Assembly (NCBI GenBank): GCA_023664305.1
Contig: JAMPFT010000001.1
Span: 644,671-708,670 of the forward strand
Source: a bacterium
GTDB lineage: Bacteria > Bacillota > Clostridia > Lachnospirales > Lachnospiraceae
DNA: 64,000 nucleotides
Reading direction: 5' to 3'
Numbering within the stretch: the first letter of the stretch is position 1; each line of letters begins with the position of its first letter. The notes under the pieces are model-generated. The model worked only from the letters and a program-made list of their open reading frames with translations. It had not been told where the DNA came from and made no database searches. Shown here piece by piece: positions 32,663 to 41,327 of this stretch. The position numbers and the translations under genes are program-made.

Positions 32663-33952
32663 TCACACCTCCAACAGCTTCTCCACGCTCACCAGCTTGA
32701 CGCACAGCACAAACAGATCCGTCGCCATACGCATCTCCTCCGGCGTGGGGAAGGACGGCGCGATTCGGATATTGCTGTCTTTCGGATCCCTGCCGTAGGG
32801 GAAAGTGGCGCCCGCGCCGGTCAGCACCACGCCCGCCTCCTTACATTTCGCAACGATAGCCTTAGCGCATCCCTCCATCGCCTCAAAGGAAATAAAGTAT
32901 CCGCCGTTGGGCTTCGTCCATGTGCCGATTTCCAATCCCGCCAGTTCTCTCTCCAGCACGTTTTCCACCGCTTCAAATTTAGGGCGCATCAACGCGGCAT
33001 GTTTTCTCATATGCTCCCTGATGCCGTCAAAATCCTTAAAGTAGCGGACGTGTCTGAGCTGGTTGATCTTGTCGTGGCCGATGGTCTGGATCATCATGGT
33101 CTTTTTGATACACTCCAGATTTTTGGAGGACGCGGCGATTGCCGCCACACCCGCGCCGGAAAAACTGATTTTGGAGGTGGAGGCAAATTCGTACACCATG
33201 TCCGGATTGCCGGCCTTCTCGCATTCGCTTAAAATCTCCAGGATCTTGTCCTGCCGCTCCTCCTCATCGTACAAATGATGCACCGCGTAAGCGTTATCCC
33301 AGAAAATGCGGAAATCCTTCGCCGCCGGCTTCAGGTTTGCAAATCTTCTCACTGTCTCGTCAGAATAGCTGTACCCCTGAGGATTGGAATACTTCGGCAC
33401 GCACCAGATTCCCTTGATACTCTCATCCTCTGCCACAAGCCGTTCCACCGTATCCATATCGGGTCCCTGAGGCGTCATGTGTACCGTAATCATTTCTATT
33501 CCAAAATGCTGTGTGATGGCAAAATGTCTGTCGTAACCGGGCGCAGGGCAGAGGAATTTTACCCGATCCAGCTTACACCAGGGCGTACTGCCCATGACGC
33601 CGTGGGTCATGGCGCTGGAGACCGCGTCGTACATCACGTTCAGGCTGGCATTTCCGTATACGATCACCTGCTCCGCGGAAACCCCCATAATGTCCGCCAT
33701 CATGTGCTTCGCCTCGGTCAGGCCGTCCAGCACACCGTAATTGCGGACGTCGATTCCCTCCTGGCTCCTCATATCGCTCCGGGAATCCAGCACGTCAAAG
33801 ATATCCATTCCCATATCCAATTGGGCCACAGAAGGCTTGCCGCGGGACATATCCAGCTTCAGTCCCTTCCCCTTTGCGTCCCCAAATTCCTTTTCCAGCC
33901 GTTCCTTCAACGACAGCAGCTCATCTCTGCTCAACTCCCGATATGCTTTCAT
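32663..33952 (-). CDS. PLP-dependent aminotransferase, aspartate type (PF12897-like)
   Basis: A 429-residue fold-type-I aminotransferase. Segments: KLDMSRGKPSVAQLDMGMDI, YGVLDGLTEAKHMMADIMGV, VIVYGNASLNVMYDAVSSAM, WCVPKYSNPQGYSYSDETVR, WDNAYAVHHL, and the PLP Lys in EFASTSKISFSGAGVAAIAA. It matches the large aspartate-aminotransferase-like group often annotated in Clostridia. ATG 33952 follows GGGAGGT; the frame extends to 34015 without homology. The promoter and a palindrome at 34038-34049 lie upstream. The amino donor is likely aspartate, by family, not proven. Confidence 0.92.
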   Translation of the reverse strand: MKAYRELSRDELLSLKERLEKEFGDAKGKGLKLDMSRGKPSVAQLDMGMDIFDVLDSRSDMRSQEGIDVRNYGVLDGLTEAKHMMADIMGVSAEQVIVYGNASLNVMYDAVSSAMTHGVMGSTPWCKLDRVKFLCPAPGYDRHFAITQHFGIEMITVHMTPQGPDMDTVERLVAEDESIKGIWCVPKYSNPQGYSYSDETVRRFANLKPAAKDFRIFWDNAYAVHHLYDEEERQDKILEILSECEKAGNPDMVYEFASTSKISFSGAGVAAIAASSKNLECIKKTMMIQTIGHDKINQLRHVRYFKDFDGIREHMRKHAALMRPKFEAVENVLERELAGLEIGTWTKPNGGYFISFEAMEGCAKAIVAKCKEAGVVLTGAGATFPYGRDPKDSNIRIAPSFPTPEEMRMATDLFVLCVKLVSVEKLLEV

Positions 33953-34037
33953 TCTTATACCTCCCGCCCGCTTTACAAGAGGGTGTGTAAACCCCCCTCT
34001 TATGAATCCGTTCAATCGCGCGCAATATCATTGGATT

Positions 34038-34097
34038 ATTGTATACAATCATACATCGTGCCTGATCTATAATACTACAAGAATCCGTATTCTACAA
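34038..34097 (-). promoter_or_regulatory. Promoter and 12-bp palindrome before the aminotransferase
   Basis: Minus strand: -35 TTGTAG (34092-34097), 17-bp spacer, -10 TATTAT (34069-34074). About 20 bp downstream of the -10 is the perfect palindrome ATTGTATACAAT (34038-34049), which resembles GntR-family operators. A weak leader hairpin (AAGAGGG/CCCTCTT, about 33976-34002) follows before the ATG. Confidence 0.55.
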
Positions 34098-34107
34098 GAG
34101 AAAAATG

Positions 34108-34142
34108 AAAAACCGCCGCACTTTTTTCGTGCGACGGTTTTT
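34108..34142 (-). terminator. Terminator of rny
   Basis: AAAAACCGCCGCAC (34108-34121) pairs with GTGCGACGGTTTTT (34129-34142) with one mismatch. On the minus strand the stem ends in a TTTTT run, 38 bp after the rny stop. Confidence 0.82.
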
Positions 34143-34179
34143 TTCTTATGAAGTTTTCAGTTTTGAACTGTATCGCTGA

Positions 34180-35733
34180 TTATTTCGCATAATCAATCAC
34201 GCGGCTCTCACGGATCACATTTACCTTGATCTGTCCCGGATATTCCATCTCGGCCTCAATCTTTTTCGAAATATCACGGGCCAGCAGAACCATATCGGCG
34301 TCTGTAATCTGTTCCGGCACTACCATTACTCGAACTTCACGACCTGCCTGAATAGCAAAAGATTTGTCTACACCTTTGAAATTGTTTGTGATTTCTTCTA
34401 ACTGCTTTAATCTGCTGGTATAAGTCTCCAGCGTCTCCCTTCTGGCTCCCGGTCTTGCAGCGGATATTGTATCAGCAGCTTGTACAATACATGCAATCAG
34501 GGAAGTGGGCTCTACATCGCCATGGTGGGATTCCACAGCATTGACGACAACAGAATTTTCCTTGTACCTTCTGCAAAGCTCCACACCGAGCTGAATGTGC
34601 GAACCTTCCATCTCGTGATCCACAGACTTTCCGATATCATGGAGCAGACCCGCGCGCTTTGCAAGTCTGACATCGAGTCCCATCTCGGCGGCCAAAAGCC
34701 CCGACAGCTGTGCGACCTCTATGGAATGCTTCAACGCATTCTGACCATAGCTGGTTCGGAATTTCATCTTCCCCAGCAGCTTGACGAGTTCAGGATGGAT
34801 GCCGTGTACGCCGACCTCCAGCGTCGCGGCCTCTCCTTCCTCCTTCATCATGATTTCCACTTCTTTCTGCGCCTTCTCTACCATCTCTTCGATCCGGGCA
34901 GGATGAATCCGTCCGTCCACGATCAGCTTTTCCAGCGCAATTCTCGCTACCTCACGGCGGATCGGGTCAAATCCTGACAGGATCACAGCCTCCGGTGTAT
35001 CGTCAATAATCAGATCCACCCCGGTCATGGTCTCCAGCGTGCGGATATTTCTACCCTCACGTCCTATGATCCTTCCCTTCATCTCATCGTTCGGAAGCGG
35101 CACGACGGAGATCGTAGTCTCAGAGACGTGGTCTGCTGCACATCTCTGAATTGCCGACACGACATACTCCTTCGCCTTTTTGTCTGCTTCTTCTTTGGCG
35201 CGACTCTCCATTTCCTTGATCATCACAGCCGTTTCATGCTTTACTTCGTCTTCAACAATTTTCAATAAGTAGTCTTTTGCCTGTTCAGAGGTTAGCCCGG
35301 AAATCCGTTCCAGTTCCTGCAAGCGCTGCTCATTCAGCTTGGAAACTTCTTCTTTCAGCCTGTTCAAAGATTCTTCCTTCGCTGCTAAGCTTGTCTCACG
35401 CTTTTCGATAGCGTCAGCCTTTTTATCGATGTTCTCTTCCTTCTGCTGAACCCTGCGCTCGTAACGCTGCGCTTCCGCCCTGCGTTCCTTGATCTCCTTA
35501 TCCAGTTCATTCTTTGTCCGAATGGACTCTTCCTTGATCTCAAGAAGCGACTCGCGTTTTTTGGCCTCCGCATTTTTCAGAGCCTCGTCGATGATCTCTC
35601 TTGCCTTATCCTGCGCGTTTCCGATCGTAGCCGCAGAAGTCTTTTTCTGCACGGTGGTCGCAACATACGCGGTGACTACCGCTGTCACTGCGACGGCTGC
35701 CACAACGATAAGGACGACAATTAATGGCGACAT
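34180..35733 (-). CDS. rny: Ribonuclease Y
   Basis: A 517-residue membrane-anchored endoribonuclease that initiates mRNA decay. Order: N-terminal membrane helix ([20 protein letters not shown]), a long coiled coil (about 30-200), a KH RNA-binding domain ([20 protein letters not shown]), and an HD domain with the metal motif [17 protein letters not shown]. The length is the usual 515-520. It has its own sigma-A promoter (35798-35826) and an AGGAGGTG ribosome site. Located downstream of recA-recX, a common Clostridial arrangement. Confidence 0.98.
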   Translation of the reverse strand: MSPLIVVLIVVAAVAVTAVVTAYVATTVQKKTSAATIGNAQDKAREIIDEALKNAEAKKRESLLEIKEESIRTKNELDKEIKERRAEAQRYERRVQQKEENIDKKADAIEKRETSLAAKEESLNRLKEEVSKLNEQRLQELERISGLTSEQAKDYLLKIVEDEVKHETAVMIKEMESRAKEEADKKAKEYVVSAIQRCAADHVSETTISVVPLPNDEMKGRIIGREGRNIRTLETMTGVDLIIDDTPEAVILSGFDPIRREVARIALEKLIVDGRIHPARIEEMVEKAQKEVEIMMKEEGEAATLEVGVHGIHPELVKLLGKMKFRTSYGQNALKHSIEVAQLSGLLAAEMGLDVRLAKRAGLLHDIGKSVDHEMEGSHIQLGVELCRRYKENSVVVNAVESHHGDVEPTSLIACIVQAADTISAARPGARRETLETYTSRLKQLEEITNNFKGVDKSFAIQAGREVRVMVVPEQITDADMVLLARDISKKIEAEMEYPGQIKVNVIRESRVIDYAK

Positions 35734-35797
35734 CTACAGGAGCACCTCCTTTATAAATTTTTCATGGTACATTAAACAAGCAATTCACAACAGTTAA

Positions 35798-35826
35798 ATT
35801 TTAAACTTAATTTTGTTTCATGTCAA
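35798..35826 (-). promoter_or_regulatory. Promoter of rny
   Basis: Minus strand: TTGACA (35821-35826), 17-bp spacer, TAAAAT (35798-35803). Confidence 0.8.
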
Positions 35827-35906
35827 GCATAACTTCGGCTCATTTACGACTTACCTGTCCGGGCTGTCCGCGAAAGCAGGCTTTCCCTTCCGCCCTGCCC
35901 GCTTCC

Positions 35907-36545
35907 CTACAGGTATGTCTCCTCTTCCCAAGGCCCCTCGGACCGCAGGGCCGCTTTCACGGCCCCGCCGGAGAATCCCTTCCGCATCAGAAACGCATAG
36001 GTCTTCTGTTTTTCCTTAAAATCCGCCGTGTCCGGATCGTAGTTCCTCTTTCGCAGCAATACGCGGATCATCTCCTGCTCGTCCTGGCTGCCGCCCTCCG
36101 CTTCCCACTCGCCAAAGGCCTGTTCCACCGTCTGCCTGTCAATTCCTTTCCCGAGCAGATCCTGTTCGATCCTCCGGCGGCTCCTGGACGTCTCATGATC
36201 CGAGATATAGGATACCGCATACCGCAGATCGTCCGTGTAGTGGAAGGAGGCCACATATTCGAGCGCCGTCCGGATGATCTCCTCCGGATAGCCTCCCTCC
36301 TTTAGCTTGTCGTACAGCTGTTTTTCCGTATACTCCCTTTTTGTCAGCAGATTCATGGCGCGAAGCTTTGCGCGCTTCGGCAGAACCTCCCGCATAATCG
36401 TATCGTAATCCTTCTCTGACAGCTCTTCGCCCGGGTTGATACGGTAAGTGCGCAGCTCTCCTTTATAGAGGACAAAGGCCGGTTCCCCATCGATCCATAC
36501 CCTGCTGCGGCTTTTTGACAGTTCTTCCGTCCCGGTAATTCTCAT
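35907..36545 (-). CDS. recX: RecA regulator RecX
   Basis: A 212-residue all-helical protein that binds RecA filaments and limits recombination. It shows the RecX repeat pattern: LLTKREYTEKQLYDKLKEGG, YPEEIIRTALEYVASFHYTD, RRRIEQDLLGKGIDRQTVEQ, with YAVSYISDHETSRSR between. It follows recA by 38 bp on the same strand and is probably co-transcribed under LexA control. Confidence 0.95.
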   Translation of the reverse strand: MRITGTEELSKSRSRVWIDGEPAFVLYKGELRTYRINPGEELSEKDYDTIMREVLPKRAKLRAMNLLTKREYTEKQLYDKLKEGGYPEEIIRTALEYVASFHYTDDLRYAVSYISDHETSRSRRRIEQDLLGKGIDRQTVEQAFGEWEAEGGSQDEQEMIRVLLRKRNYDPDTADFKEKQKTYAFLMRKGFSGGAVKAALRSEGPWEEETYL

Positions 36546-36583
36546 AAATATACTCCTCTTCCCGCTCCGGCAGGTATCTGATC

Positions 36584-37615
36584 CTATTTTTCCTCAGGTC
36601 CGCCTGCCTCGCCCGCCGGGGATCCGAAACCGTAATGCTCCCTGACCTTCCGGTTGACTTCCTCACAGATCTCCGGGTTGTCCTTCAGGTACTGCTTTGC
36701 ATTTTCACGCCCCTGACCGATCTTGTTGCCCTCATAGGCGTACCACGCGCCGGATTTTACGACGATATCCAGGCCTGCCGCGAGATCCAGGATATCACCC
36801 ACCTGGGAAATCCCCTCCCCGAACATAATATCAAACTCCGCCTCTTTGAAAGGGGGAGCGATCTTATTTTTAACCACCTTCACCCGCGTGCGGTTTCCGA
36901 TGACCTCGCCGCCCTGCTTCAGCGACTCGATCCTTCTGACGTCCAGCCGGACGGAGGAATAAAACTTTAACGCACGTCCGCCCGTCGTCGTCTCCGGATT
37001 TCCGAACATAACGCCCACCTTCTCACGGAGCTGATTGATAAACACTACCGTACAGTTCGACTTGCTGATCACAGCGGTCAGCTTACGCAGCGCCTGGGAC
37101 ATCAGCCTCGCCTGCAGTCCCACATGGCTGTCCCCCATATCGCCGTCGATCTCCGCCTTGGGAACCAGCGCCGCGACAGAGTCCACCACCACGATATCCA
37201 CCGCGCCGGAGCGCACCATTGTCTCCGTGATCTCAAGCGCCTGCTCGCCGTTGTCCGGCTGGGAAATATACAGATTGTCAATATCCACGCCGATATTCTT
37301 CGCGTATACCGGATCAAGAGCATGCTCCGCGTCAATAAAGCCCGCGATCCCGCCTCTCTTCTGCACCTCCGCAATCATATGTAAGGTAACCGTCGTCTTA
37401 CCGCTGGACTCGGGGCCGTAAATCTCGACGATCCTTCCCTTGGGAATCCCGCCCAGTCCCAGCGCGATATCAAGGCTTAACGCGCCCGTGGGAATCGTCT
37501 CCACGTTCATCTGCGCCGCCGGATCGCCCAGTTTCATGACCGCGCCCTTTCCATACTGCTTTTCAATCTGGCTGATCGCCGCGTCCAATGCCTTCAGTTT
37601 TTCGTTTTTTTCCAT
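36584..37615 (-). CDS. recA: Recombinase RecA
   Basis: A 343-residue RecA. Walker A is [10 protein letters not shown], then [18 protein letters not shown], the L1 loop [20 protein letters not shown] and L2 [20 protein letters not shown]. It catalyses strand exchange and stimulates LexA self-cleavage. ATG 37615 follows AAGGAG with correct spacing; the frame opens up to 37684 but that part is promoter. Promoter and LexA boxes are described separately. Confidence 0.99.
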   Translation of the reverse strand: MEKNEKLKALDAAISQIEKQYGKGAVMKLGDPAAQMNVETIPTGALSLDIALGLGGIPKGRIVEIYGPESSGKTTVTLHMIAEVQKRGGIAGFIDAEHALDPVYAKNIGVDIDNLYISQPDNGEQALEITETMVRSGAVDIVVVDSVAALVPKAEIDGDMGDSHVGLQARLMSQALRKLTAVISKSNCTVVFINQLREKVGVMFGNPETTTGGRALKFYSSVRLDVRRIESLKQGGEVIGNRTRVKVVKNKIAPPFKEAEFDIMFGEGISQVGDILDLAAGLDIVVKSGAWYAYEGNKIGQGRENAKQYLKDNPEICEEVNRKVREHYGFGSPAGEAGGPEEK

Positions 37616-37635
37616 TTGAAATCTCCTTTTGTCGG

Positions 37636-37684
37636 GAACAAACGTTCTTTTTATAAGAATAAAACATTTGTTCGTATTTGTCAA
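37636..37684 (-). promoter_or_regulatory. recA promoter with two LexA boxes
   Basis: Minus strand: -35 TTGACA (37679-37684), 17-bp spacer, -10 TATTCT (37656-37661). One LexA box, GAACAAATGTTT (37662-37673), fills the spacer beside the -10 (one mismatch to GAAC-N4-GTTC). A second, GAACGTTTGTTC (37636-37647), is a perfect match just past the start site. Confidence 0.85.
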
Positions 37685-37909
37685 TCAAGAAATCGTTTCT
37701 TTCTTACTTTTCACATACTACCGCTTTTTGTGTCCCTTAAAACTCCCTCAAAGGCACTCACCTCCCTACATCTGTTATTGTCCTGAAACCTGTGGCGATA
37801 TGCCGGAAAATCAGACAGAGTATCCTCGGAACGGGAACTCCGCATTCAAGAAGTATCAGACAAAAAGAGTGTAACATATTTTTTCCCGCAGGACAACCCC
37901 GAAAATGAC
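37685..37909. other. Intergenic stretch with no recognised feature
   Basis: Between the recA promoter and the promoter of the next plus-strand gene. No frame with a ribosome site and homology, no strong hairpin and no repeat was seen on either strand. Confidence 0.5.
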
Positions 37910-37938
37910 TTGACACGCCATCCCGTTTGTGATATAGA
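37910..37938 (+). promoter_or_regulatory. Promoter of the two-helix membrane protein gene
   Basis: TTGACA (37910-37915), 17-bp spacer, TATAGA (37933-37938). The leader has an AAAGGGC/GCCCTTT pair near 37945-37980 without a convincing T-run. Confidence 0.7.
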
Positions 37939-38041
37939 AAAAAAGGGCTGCAAGCCGGGCTCCGGTTCTGCCGCCCTTTGTTCTTTGAAGGCTGCAGATT
38001 TTTCAGGAAACGCAAAAAAGGAAAGGGGAGGTAATCTATCT

Positions 38042-38746
38042 ATGAATACTTATCAGAAATGGCTCCAGGCCGAAAAAGAATGGATTAATACTTACTGCAG
38101 GAAGATACGCAGACAGGCTCTCTGCATCACAACGCCCGTCATCCTGGTCGGCGCGACGGTTTTTCTCGGCGCTGTGTCCGCCCTCGGCGGGTCGGGTACG
38201 GAGGATCTTCTGTACGGCGCTTTCGGAGGCTTTCTGTTCGGTCTGGTAATCTGCGGAATCTATCTGCTGATCCTGCTGCCGGGACTGCGCCCCGGCCGGT
38301 ATACCGGAAAAATCGAAAAGAGTGTACAGGGGCTCGCTCTCAGCGAATCCGAAAAGGAGCAGCTGGCGCAGGAGATGCTATCGGCCGACGAAAGCCATAT
38401 CATCTCTTATACGATCAGCGGCCCCGACTCCAAAGGAACGCCGGCACGTTTTGTGCTGACGCCGCATTACGCGTTCCTGGAGGGAAGCACTCCTTATTCC
38501 ATTTTAATCCGTCTGTCGGATATCGCCCGGATCAAAAGCGGCGAGGAACAGAAGACCGCCACCACGCATCAGGCAAAATCCAGAACCGTCTACAACTTTA
38601 CGCTGCACACCGTCGGTTTTTACCGAAAGGAACGGCTTCAGAACTCCGGTGCAGAGCTGCCGGACGAGGCCTTCGGCTTTTTTGACGCGGGAACCCGGGA
38701 TCGGGTGACAGAGCTTTTAAAGGAAACCGGGATCACGGTAGAGTAA
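38042..38746 (+). CDS. Membrane protein of unknown function
   Basis: A 234-residue protein, not recognised. Residues about 28-50 (ITTPVILVGATVFLGAVSAL) and about 62-85 (AFGGFLFGLVICGIYLLILL) are membrane helices joined by a short Gly-rich loop, leaving a soluble C-terminal part of about 145 residues. That part (SHIISYTISGPDSKGTPARF, TPYSILIRLSDIARIKSG) has alternating hydrophobic residues of a beta-rich, PH-like fold such as bacterial YdbT/PH domains, which is only a guess. ATG 38042 follows GGGGAGG. Single-gene unit between a sigma-A promoter and a terminator. Confidence 0.8.
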   Translation: MNTYQKWLQAEKEWINTYCRKIRRQALCITTPVILVGATVFLGAVSALGGSGTEDLLYGAFGGFLFGLVICGIYLLILLPGLRPGRYTGKIEKSVQGLALSESEKEQLAQEMLSADESHIISYTISGPDSKGTPARFVLTPHYAFLEGSTPYSILIRLSDIARIKSGEEQKTATTHQAKSRTVYNFTLHTVGFYRKERLQNSGAELPDEAFGFFDAGTRDRVTELLKETGITVE

Positions 38747-38779
38747 AGGACAGCATAAGAGAGAACGTTTTACTTTTTA

Positions 38780-38812
38780 AGGAGACAGCTTTACACTGTC
38801 TCCTGTTTTTTT
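38780..38812 (+). terminator. Terminator after the membrane protein gene
   Basis: AGGAGACAG (38780-38788) pairs with CTGTCTCCT (38796-38804), followed by G and seven T. Confidence 0.88.
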
Positions 38813-38925
38813 ATCTGCTGCAATGCGGCGTTCCAATCGCATAACCATTGCTTTTTAGGGCAGAATGCTTTAAAATATGCCTATCAGGAAACATTGCACT
38901 GTCAGAAAGAAAGGGGCTTTTCAGT

Positions 38926-40503
38926 ATGGGAATCTACTTAAATCCCGGCAACAGCGGGTTTCAGGAAATCCGGAACAGCCGGTATGTTGACAAGTCAGGC
39001 ATGATCCGTCTGGTTAATCAGGTGATCGGGACAAAGCAAAAACTGATCTGCGTCAGCCGCCCCCGACGCTTCGGCAAGTCCTTCGCCGCCCAGATGCTGT
39101 GCGCCTATTATGACAGGAGCTGCGACTCTTCCGCCCTGTTCGATGATCTCGCCATTGCAACGGATAAAAACCTGAATGGCAGCTATCTGCAGCATCTGAA
39201 CAAATATGATGTCATCTACCTGGATATGACGAACATCTTAGGCAAGGTAAAACCGCAGAATGTCCTGCCCTTTATCGAAAAAAGCGTGACTGCAGAGCTG
39301 CTGAAAGCTTATCCGGGATTGGAATCGGGAAATACATTTGACGAAACCCTGATTGCCGCCACAAAGATGACAGGCAGCCGGTTCATCATGATCATTGACG
39401 AATGGGATGCGCCCATAAGGGAGACGCCTGAGCTTCAAAAAGAATATCTGCATTTTCTGCGGATGCTGTTTAAGAGCAGCGGCACCACGGACAAAATCTT
39501 CGCGGCGGCTTACATGACGGGAATCCTGCCCATCAAAAAGGACGGCTCCCAGTCCGCCATCTCGGACTTCGAGGAATTTTCCATGCTGGATCCCGGAAAA
39601 TTCGGCAGATATATCGGCTTTACGGAAGACGAGGTGGCGCGGCTCTGCCGGGAGACCGGCTGCGATTTTGCGATGATGAAGCATTGGTATGACGGATACA
39701 TCTTCCCGGACGTAGGCTCTGTGTATAACTCCAATTCCGTCATGAAAGCGGTACGCAGAGGAAGATATGAGTCCTATTGGACCCAGACCTCGGCGGCAGA
39801 CAGTCTGCTGGGCTATATCAGTCTGGATTTTGACGGCCTGTCCGGAGTGGTAGCGGAGCTGATCGGCGGCGGGAAGACAAAGGTAAGCACCAAAAAGTTC
39901 TCCAATGACCTTGTGACCTTCCATAGTCGGGACGATGTGCTGACGCTGCTGATTCACTTGGGATATCTGACTTATGACGAAAAGACACAGCTAACATGGA
40001 TTCCCAACGAGGAAATCAAAATGGAATTTGGCAGCACTGTCCGGGATGTGAAACGCGACGAGACCATCCGCCGTGTCCGGGAGAGCGATCAGTTAATCGC
40101 GGATACCGTCCACGGAAACGCGGATGCCGTGGCGGCCCAAATTGAAAAAATCCATGCCGAGGAAGCCCCGCTGCACTATAATAACGAACAGTCCCTGCGC
40201 AGCGTGGTCAAACGGGCCTATTTCAGCTACGGGGACGAATATGTGCTGTTTGAGGAGCTTCCTGCGGGAGAAGGCTTCGCCGATATCGTATATCTGCCCA
40301 AAAAGGATTCCCTGCTGCCGGCGCTCTTAATTGAGCTGAAATGGAACCGCTCGGCCCAGGGCGCTATCTCCCAGATCAAAGAGAAGCATTATCCCGAAGC
40401 CCTGAAAGACTACGGCGGGAACCTGTTGCTGGTGGCAGTTGCCTACGACAAGGAAGCGCCCGCCGGAAAACGGAAGCACACATGCATTATAGAGCAGGGA
40501 TAA
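38926..40503 (+). CDS. AAA-ATPase-like / PD-(D/E)XK nuclease family protein
   Basis: A 525-residue protein of the widespread gut-bacterial group that joins an AAA-ATPase-like domain (PF09820 type) to a PD-(D/E)XK nuclease-like domain (PF08011 type). N-terminal YVDKSGMIRLVNQVI and the P-loop SRPRRFGKSFAAQML, Walker B FIMIIDEWDAPIRET, and the C-terminal nuclease core GFADIVYLPKKDSLLPALLI followed by ELKW (Asp, Glu and Lys of the motif). ATG 38926 has AAAGGGG nine bases away. These genes are often multi-copy and have no settled role; nuclease-based defence or mobile-element functions have been proposed by domain content only. No partner gene is adjacent. Confidence 0.88.
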   Translation: MGIYLNPGNSGFQEIRNSRYVDKSGMIRLVNQVIGTKQKLICVSRPRRFGKSFAAQMLCAYYDRSCDSSALFDDLAIATDKNLNGSYLQHLNKYDVIYLDMTNILGKVKPQNVLPFIEKSVTAELLKAYPGLESGNTFDETLIAATKMTGSRFIMIIDEWDAPIRETPELQKEYLHFLRMLFKSSGTTDKIFAAAYMTGILPIKKDGSQSAISDFEEFSMLDPGKFGRYIGFTEDEVARLCRETGCDFAMMKHWYDGYIFPDVGSVYNSNSVMKAVRRGRYESYWTQTSAADSLLGYISLDFDGLSGVVAELIGGGKTKVSTKKFSNDLVTFHSRDDVLTLLIHLGYLTYDEKTQLTWIPNEEIKMEFGSTVRDVKRDETIRRVRESDQLIADTVHGNADAVAAQIEKIHAEEAPLHYNNEQSLRSVVKRAYFSYGDEYVLFEELPAGEGFADIVYLPKKDSLLPALLIELKWNRSAQGAISQIKEKHYPEALKDYGGNLLLVAVAYDKEAPAGKRKHTCIIEQG

Positions 40504-40606
40504 TTTCAGGCGGCGCCGTTATCTCCGGCGCCGTGCAAAGCGCAATATAGAGCGGTGACCCGGGACAAAGGCTATCAGCCCGCCAAAGGCGGGCAGGGAG
40601 GCACAA

Positions 40607-41140
40607 ATGCAATATACATCCGAATATGAATCCCCTCTCGGCAGGATACTACTGGCGGCTGACGAGGCCGGTCTGACAGGATTGTGGTTTGAGGGTCAGA
40701 AATACTTTGCGCTCTATCTGGACGCGGAACATGAGGAAAAAAAGCTGCCGGTCTTTGATCAGGCCGCAGAATGGCTTGATCTCTATTTTTTGGGAAGAGA
40801 ACCGGATTTTAAGGTTCCGCTGCATTTTACGGGAAGCGCGTTCCAAAATGAGGTATGGGAAATTCTGTGCAAAATACCCTACGGCCAGACCGTCACCTAC
40901 GGAGCGATCGCCCGGCAGCTGGCGGAAAAACGGGGGCTCGCAGGGATGTCGCCCCAAGCGGTGGGCGGCGCGGTGGCGCACAATGAGATATCGGTTATCG
41001 TCCCCTGCCACAGGGTGGTCGGCGCAAACGGAAGTCTGACCGGATACGCCGGGGGAATCGACAAAAAGATTGCCCTCCTGAAACTGGAAAAGGGATACAG
41101 GGACACCTTTTTTGTCCCGAAAAGGAGCACCGCGCCCTAA
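40607..41140 (+). CDS. ogt: Methylated-DNA-protein-cysteine methyltransferase
   Basis: A 177-residue Ogt. It removes alkyl groups from O6-alkylguanine onto its own Cys, in VIVPCHRVVGANGSLTGYAG. The helix-turn-helix region GQTVTYGAIARQLAEKRG and the N-terminal RNase-H-like domain (SPLGRILLAADEAGLTGLWF) are present. AGGGAGG precedes the ATG. Two hairpins (GGCGCC pair and GCCCGCC/GGCGGGC) lie in the 100 bp upstream. Confidence 0.96.
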   Translation: MQYTSEYESPLGRILLAADEAGLTGLWFEGQKYFALYLDAEHEEKKLPVFDQAAEWLDLYFLGREPDFKVPLHFTGSAFQNEVWEILCKIPYGQTVTYGAIARQLAEKRGLAGMSPQAVGGAVAHNEISVIVPCHRVVGANGSLTGYAGGIDKKIALLKLEKGYRDTFFVPKRSTAP

Positions 41141-41166
41141 AAAAGTGCCGCAAGCGGCACTTTTTT
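41139..41166. terminator. Bidirectional terminator after ogt
   Basis: AAAAAAGTGCCGC (41139-41151) pairs perfectly with GCGGCACTTTTTT (41154-41166). Confidence 0.88.
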
Positions 41167-41195
41167 ACTCTATAGGAAACTTCGTCGTAGTAAGG

Positions 41196-41245
41196 GAAGA
41201 ATGCGAAGCATTCTTCTAAGTGCCACGCAGGGGCACTTTTTTACG
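41196..41245. repeat. Second hairpin pair, partial copy of the ogt terminator
   Basis: A perfect 9-bp stem GAAGAATGC/GCATTCTTC (41196-41216) is followed by TAAGTGCC...GGGCACTTTTTTAC (41217-41245), which repeats the sense half of the terminator at 41139-41166. Confidence 0.6.
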
Positions 41246-41257
41246 GCCAGAAAATAC

Positions 41258-41285
41258 CGCCCCGGTTTCCCGGGGCGTTTTCAGG
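41258..41285 (-). terminator. Terminator of the ABC exporter operon
   Basis: CGCCCCGG (41258-41265) pairs with CCGGGGCG (41270-41277) with a short loop; T-rich on both sides. It lies 43 bp after the last ABC gene. Confidence 0.7.
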
Positions 41286-41327
41286 CTATGCTTCTTTTCT
41301 CTTAAATCGGCTACCCGGCCACCGCAT

